Shown here in pieces: positions 15,300 through 16,053 of a stretch of 16,053 nucleotides of DNA. The notes under the pieces were generated by a model. It worked only from the letters and a program-made list of their open reading frames with translations. It searched no databases and had not been told where the DNA came from. Origin of the DNA: Prevotellaceae bacterium (GTDB taxonomy: Bacteria; Bacteroidota; Bacteroidia; Bacteroidales; Paludibacteraceae); contig JAIRTG010000008.1 in assembly GCA_031255055.1 (NCBI GenBank), forward strand, positions 1-16,053. The letters are read 5' to 3'. A program made the translations under genes and the position numbers. The first letter of the stretch is position 1. Every line of letters begins with the position of its first letter.

Positions 15300-15372
15300 C
15301 ACAGTTACAGGCGATGCAGAACGAAATGAAACACAGGTTGCTTGCAATTAATTGTCTATTATCGATTATACG

Positions 15373-15708
15373 ATGGATTGGAAAGATAAATTGGACTTGC
15401 TCTACGATTCAAACCCAGAACTTGACCGAAACGACAGATTTGAAGAAGTCAAGGATGTAAAAAAAACGGGAAAGCAACAGCTTCGTATCGAATTAGACAA
15501 GCGAAACGGAAAACCGGCTACTATTATTTCCGGATTTGAAGAATCGGACGAAGAGCTTAAAGAGTTGGCAAGAGCCTTGAAAATAAAGTGCGGTTCAGGT
15601 GGTTCGGCCCGCGGAGGCGAGATTTTGATTCAAGGGGATTTTCGCAAAAAAACGGCGGATTTTCTTCTCGAAACAGGTTATAAAGTGAAGAAAATAAATT
15701 TCAGCTGA
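15373..15708 (+). CDS. SUI1/YciH-type translation initiation factor-like protein
   Basis: The protein has 111 residues from the ATG at 15373 (MDWKDKL); the frame extends to a TTG at 15352, a poor start. An acidic, likely flexible N-terminal third is followed by the SUI1 domain (about 35-111): QLRIELDKRNGKPATIISGF, then ELKELARALKIKCGSGGSARGGEILIQGDF, where the KxxCGxGGS loop and IxIQGD are hallmarks, and the closing GYKVKKI. It is the bacterial relative of eIF1 (E. coli YciH), thought to affect start-site fidelity or act as a stress-related translation factor. It probably shares the upstream promoter with the dehydrogenase, with no terminator between. Function in Bacteroidota is not established. 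Confidence 0.9.
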   Translation: MDWKDKLDLLYDSNPELDRNDRFEEVKDVKKTGKQQLRIELDKRNGKPATIISGFEESDEELKELARALKIKCGSGGSARGGEILIQGDFRKKTADFLLETGYKVKKINFS

Positions 15709-15725
15709 AGAAATTGGATTCTTTT

Positions 15726-15756
15726 TTTGGAGATTCTAAAAAATAGCGTACTTTTG
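15726..15756 (+). promoter_or_regulatory. Promoter of tRNA-Leu(CAA)
   Basis: TTTG (15726-15729), a 19-bp spacer and TACTTTTG (15749-15756) match the Bacteroidota consensus perfectly and have the same -7 sequence and spacer length as the promoter at 14029-14059. The mature tRNA starts 11 bp after the -7 box. Confidence 0.75.
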
Positions 15757-15766
15757 CAACCGCTAA

Positions 15767-15850
15767 GCCCAGATGGCGGAATTGGTAGACGCGCTGGTCT
15801 CAAACACCAGTGGATTCACTTCCATGCCGGTTCGATCCCGGCTCTGGGTA
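15767..15850 (+). tRNA. tRNA-Leu (anticodon CAA)
   Basis: A class II tRNA of 84 bases without an encoded CCA. The acceptor stem pairs GCCCAGA (15767-15773) with TCTGGGT (15843-15849) with one G-U pair; discriminator base is A. The D arm contains GGCGGAATTGGTAGACGC. The anticodon stem CTGGT/ACCAG (15794-15798, 15806-15810) holds the loop CTCAAAC with anticodon CAA (15801-15803), reading UUG. A long variable arm (TGGA...TCCA) and a T arm with GGTTCGATCCC follow, as expected for tRNA-Leu. Confidence 0.96.
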
Positions 15851-15857
15851 CGGTTTT

Positions 15858-15903
15858 AAAACGCTAAATCATTATTTATAAATGATTTAGCGTTTTTATT
15901 TTT
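15858..15903 (+). terminator. Strong terminator after tRNA-Leu
   Basis: A perfect 16-bp stem (AAAACGCTAAATCATT 15858-15873 with its complement 15881-15896), a 7-base loop and a T-rich tail. The flanking A-run makes it usable from the minus strand too, so it may also end the gene entering from the right edge. Confidence 0.92.
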
Positions 15904-15955
15904 CTCCGCGTATCCGCAGCGTGTCCGCATTTTTGAGGAAGTCTGATTTTTTCAT

Positions 15956-16053
15956 TTACACTATAAATTCATTCAATTCATCTTTGTACACTTCCCATTG
16001 GGGTAAGTGAGTATTTAATATAGAAATATATCGTTCGTTATGTTGTCGTTCAA
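15956..16053 (-). CDS. C-terminal end of a protein that starts beyond the right edge (possibly a YgjP-type metallopeptidase)
   Basis: On the minus strand an open frame enters at the window edge and runs for 31 codons to a TAA (15958-15956). Its sequence, including ERYISILNTHLPQWEVYKDE, is amphipathic and rich in charged and aromatic residues, as in a real helical C-terminus. The pattern of a tyrosine, a short hydrophobic helix, then P-x-W-x2-Y/K and acidic residues recalls the end of YgjP/DUF45 zinc metallopeptidases, whose zinc-binding motif would lie outside the window. The identification is tentative; that it is coding is more secure. The hairpin at 15858-15896 lies downstream. Confidence 0.5.
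   Translation of the reverse strand, partial: ERQHNERYISILNTHLPQWEVYKDELNEFIV

Noticed and set aside
14307..15347. 346-codon minus-strand frame antisense to the dehydrogenase
   Set aside because: No recognisable domain, Phe/His/Arg-rich shadow composition; the plus strand encodes a well-conserved enzyme.

Overview
The window looks like a chromosomal segment of a Bacteroidota bacterium, most likely Bacteroidales. Four things point that way. Several genes are preceded by the Bacteroidota promoter form (TTG / 18-21 bp / TAnnTTTG) with no Shine-Dalgarno sequence. There is a PorT-like type IX secretion (T9SS) protein, and a leucine-rich-repeat protein ending in a T9SS sorting domain. There is a large outer-membrane barrel with a carboxypeptidase-regulatory-like domain. 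There is a carboxy(nor)spermidine dehydrogenase. Coding density is ordinary; I see no phage, CRISPR array, insertion sequence or transposase, and no clear undescribed multi-gene system.

Left part (1-4466). A TonB-receptor-like outer-membrane protein (minus) is bracketed by two copies of a GC-rich/CT-rich intergenic repeat in inverted orientation (about 31-230 and 3111-3270). This is the most unusual structure in the window. Upstream is a two-gene minus-strand unit: a secreted parallel beta-helix lipoprotein followed 9 bp later by an exported endonuclease/exonuclease/phosphatase-family protein, with a consensus promoter at 6101-6132.

Middle part (6183-10764). This holds the porT-like gene, a small exported repeat protein resembling the 'beta-flower' proteins with its own promoter and a strong terminator, a 55-residue 2[4Fe-4S] ferredoxin on the plus strand, a 430-bp gene-free stretch with short repeats, and lon (minus) with a small palindrome just before its start.

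Right part (11090-16053). A BspA-like T9SS cargo protein (plus) converges on der/engA (minus) across a 16-bp inverted repeat. A divergent promoter region then serves der and a plus-strand pair, carboxy(nor)spermidine dehydrogenase and a SUI1/YciH-type factor. A tRNA-Leu(CAA) follows with a textbook promoter and terminator. At the right edge is the C-terminal end of a minus-strand gene.

Functional links: the PorT-like protein and the BspA-like protein would be machinery and cargo of the same secretion route. lon, der, the SUI1-like factor, the tRNA and ferredoxin are housekeeping. For many genes the longest reading frame begins at GTG or TTG upstream of the real start; I chose the ATG in front of the signal peptide or conserved N-terminus, usually supported by the promoter position. 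All family assignments come from reading motifs, not from database searches.
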